A DNA stretch of 8,033 nt from Chloroflexota bacterium (GTDB taxonomy: Bacteria; Chloroflexota; Anaerolineae; Anaerolineales; UBA11858): assembly GCA_003513015.1 (NCBI GenBank), contig DOTA01000087.1:1-8033 (forward strand). Direction: 5' to 3'. Below the pieces are notes generated by a model. The model saw nothing but the letters and a program-made list of their open reading frames with translations. It made no database searches and had not been told where the DNA came from. This document shows positions 6,036 to 8,033 of this stretch, one piece after another; the stretch's first letter is position 1; each line of letters begins with the position of its first letter. The position numbers and the translations under genes were made by a program.

Positions 6036-8033
6036 AACTGCGCTCTTCTGGCTAGCCCTCCTGCTGGCACTTTTCAGCACAGGTTGTTCATCCATCACCA
6101 AACCTGAACAACCGGCCGTTTATGATTCGGTCATATTGGATAAAACCAACACTATCGGGCAGACCTTCAAGGCCCATTATGATGGCATGGATGGCATTGA
6201 AATTTATTTAGAACCAGTGGAATCTGGAGATGGAGAGATTCAACTAACCCTCCGGAACGAGCCACAATCCGAGAATTTAGGGGTGGGCAGCCTGCCCATT
6301 GGAGAAATCTCAGCCCCAGGTTTTTACCGCTTCCCACTCCCACTTCAAGCTGATTCTAACCAGCAAAGTTATTACCTGCGCCTGCGGCTCAACGGTGAGG
6401 GCCGCGTCAAAATTGGTGTAGGGCCAGGCGACCTTTACCTGGATGGCGCCTTGTACCAAAATGGCGAACCCGATGATCAGCATCAGATGGCCTTTCAACT
6501 CAGTTACCACGCCCCGCGCCTGGCTTTGGGGCTGGCAGGTGAAATGCTGATTTGGGGTTGGTATCTGTTGGTGGCCGGTTTTCTGTTTGTGCTGCCGGGT
6601 TGGGTGCTGTTGGAAGCTCTCAAAATATTTCCATCACCCCAAACCACTTTTCATCCGGAAGATGAAGCGACCAGTCGTAGTTTTTGGGTGAAATTCTGTG
6701 TGGCCATCGGCCTGAGTCTGGCTATCTATCCTGTTTTGTTTTTGTGGACTGATTTGTTCAACCTGCATCTCGGGCGTTGGTATGCCTGGGGGCCGCCGAT
6801 TTTGGGGTTGGTGTTTTTATTTTGGCATTTCACACTACAGTGGAGAAATAAGCGTTTTATAATCAAAATTCCATCCTTCCAGTTGGCTGATGTGCTGCTG
6901 TTATTTGTCATAATGTTAATCATCGCCACGCGCTTCTGGGTGATCCGCTCCCTGGCACTGCCACTATGGGGCGATTCTTATCACCATACGATGATTACCC
7001 AATTGATGATTGATAATCAGGGTTTATTCAATTCGTGGCAACCCTACGCAGATGCCAACACTCTCACCTACCATTTTGGCTTTCACGCCATCGTTTCCGC
7101 TTTCCATTGGATCACAAACATTCCAGCAGCTCAAGCAACGCTAATTGTGGGGCAAATCATTAATATTTTCGCTGTACTGGTACTTTATCCGCTGGCTTTA
7201 TTGATCTTCAAAAACCAGCGGAGTGGCATCGTGGCATTATTGGTAGCAGGGCTGTTAAGCCCAATGCCCATGTTCTATGTCAACTGGGGGCGGTATACAC
7301 AACTCGCCGGACAAGTATTGCTCGTAGTCGCGATCTGGTTTACCTTGATCAGTTTCAAATCCGAAAAGTTTTCCTGGCGATTTTTCGCGCCAACCTGTCT
7401 GGTAATCGCCGGTTTAGCCTTAACCCATTACCGAGTGATTATATTTTTTATCGTTTTTATCATCGCTTATTTAATTCTCCACTTGCAAAGAGAGTTGAGT
7501 ATCTCACTCCTAACCAAAGTTTTCTGGATCGGATTAGGTGCCGGTGCCATCTTTCTGCCGTGGTTTGTGAATGTTTTTGGCGGTAGAATTTTAAATCTCT
7601 TCAAAAATTTCATCACTAAAATGCCGACAACTACTGGCCAGGGAGCAAGCGCGGCAATCTCTTATTCGGTTGGCGATCTGACAGTTTATTTGCCCATCGC
7701 TATCTGGCTTTTGGCAATCCTTGTTCTGGCAATTTGTCTTTGGCAGAAAAGATTGGCACTGGCAACGATTGGGCTATGGTGGTTTATGCTTGTTTTAGTG
7801 GCAAATCCGCATTGGCTGAACTTACCCGGAAAAGGGATCATTGACAATTTTTCTATCTTTATCGCGGCCTATATCCCAGTGGGAATCATATTGGGTGCCA
7901 TCCCAATCTGGCTCTCAAGAGAAACTGCTATTCCAAAGCGATGGGTCAATATTCTTTTCGCGGTAACCATTACGGGCCTAGGCATTTGGGGCGTGTGGGA
8001 ACGTCATGGGGAAGTAAATCCTAATAGTTTCGC
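6028..8033 (+). CDS. Polytopic membrane protein with extracytoplasmic N-terminal domain, probable GT-C type glycosyltransferase (partial, 3' end missing)
   Basis: The frame is open for 668 codons to the window edge with no stop. ATG 6028 is the only possible start after an in-frame TAG at 5962. It overlaps the preceding gene by 8 bp, has no Shine-Dalgarno site and is probably translated by coupling. Residues 4-20 are hydrophobic and end in FSTGC20, a passable lipobox. Residues 21-170 form a soluble beta-rich region ([19 protein letters not shown] near its start). Membrane helices follow at about 172-195, 222-243, 252-270 and 286-306, with at least eight more hydrophobic segments after 370. 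The basic loop 271-282 fits the inside, which places the loop after residue 306 outside. That loop holds LWGDSYHH (D316, H319, H320) and TYHFGFH (H349, H353), in the position of the catalytic Asp loop of GT-C enzymes that use polyprenyl-phosphate sugars. [11 protein letters not shown] (419-429) and THYR (466-469) are further likely conserved motifs. The family assignment is inference. Confidence 0.85.
   Translation, partial: MIKTALFWLALLLALFSTGCSSITKPEQPAVYDSVILDKTNTIGQTFKAHYDGMDGIEIYLEPVESGDGEIQLTLRNEPQSENLGVGSLPIGEISAPGFYRFPLPLQADSNQQSYYLRLRLNGEGRVKIGVGPGDLYLDGALYQNGEPDDQHQMAFQLSYHAPRLALGLAGEMLIWGWYLLVAGFLFVLPGWVLLEALKIFPSPQTTFHPEDEATSRSFWVKFCVAIGLSLAIYPVLFLWTDLFNLHLGRWYAWGPPILGLVFLFWHFTLQWRNKRFIIKIPSFQLADVLLLFVIMLIIATRFWVIRSLALPLWGDSYHHTMITQLMIDNQGLFNSWQPYADANTLTYHFGFHAIVSAFHWITNIPAAQATLIVGQIINIFAVLVLYPLALLIFKNQRSGIVALLVAGLLSPMPMFYVNWGRYTQLAGQVLLVVAIWFTLISFKSEKFSWRFFAPTCLVIAGLALTHYRVIIFFIVFIIAYLILHLQRELSISLLTKVFWIGLGAGAIFLPWFVNVFGGRILNLFKNFITKMPTTTGQGASAAISYSVGDLTVYLPIAIWLLAILVLAICLWQKRLALATIGLWWFMLVLVANPHWLNLPGKGIIDNFSIFIAAYIPVGIILGAIPIWLSRETAIPKRWVNILFAVTITGLGIWGVWERHGEVNPNSF

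Noticed and set aside
7381..7620. AT-rich stretches inside the membrane protein as a sign of horizontal transfer
   Set aside because: The low GC of some lines is explained by runs of Phe, Ile and Leu codons in membrane helices. Neighbouring parts of the same gene are near 50% GC, so there is no clear boundary.
1..8033. Search for CRISPR arrays, tRNA/rRNA genes, insertion sequences, toxin-antitoxin or defence genes
   Set aside because: No regularly spaced repeats, cloverleaf sequences, transposase motifs, terminal inverted repeats with target duplications, or nuclease/toxin signatures were seen on either strand.

Overview
The window reads as a fragment of a Chloroflexota genome, most likely of the Anaerolineae type. 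This is inferred, not proven. The support is the style of the secreted protein (M23 peptidase plus pre-peptidase C-terminal domains with paired cysteines, ending in the residues VYLPLINR), a polytopic glycosyltransferase carrying an extracytoplasmic beta-rich domain, moderate to high GC with AT-richer membrane-protein stretches, and AGGAG ribosome binding sites. All recognisable genes lie on the + strand. No RNA gene, mobile element, CRISPR array or phage gene was seen.

Region by region: positions 1-33 can be read as the lysine-rich last ten codons of a gene that begins outside the window. A GC-rich hairpin (46-84) and a ribosome binding site precede an NAD(P)-dependent epimerase/dehydratase-like gene of the extended SDR group (107-1105). 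A perfect 13-bp inverted repeat (1128-1155) and a TATAAT box (1168-1173) separate it from a very large secreted multidomain protein (1224-4937, 1237 residues). That protein consists of a signal peptide, an N-terminal region, an M23 metallopeptidase domain with all zinc ligands, a cysteine cluster, a beta/gamma-crystallin-like domain, a MAM/jelly-roll-like domain, PPC domain 1, two Ig/FN3-like domains, PPC domain 2 and the short C-terminal motif. After a 114-bp gap with an extended -10 promoter comes a family 2 glycosyltransferase with two C-terminal membrane helices (5052-6035). It overlaps by 8 bp a polytopic membrane protein that runs off the right edge (6028-8033, 668 full codons visible, no stop).

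How they may work together: the last two genes form a translationally coupled pair. The first resembles enzymes that load a sugar onto a polyprenyl phosphate on the cytoplasmic face. The second looks like a GT-C type transferase that would use such a lipid-linked sugar on the outer face. Together they suggest an envelope or surface-protein glycosylation step. The large secreted peptidase also acts outside the membrane, but it has its own promoter, and any functional link to the glycosyltransferases is speculation. The SDR gene could make or modify a nucleotide sugar, but its substrate cannot be read from the sequence.
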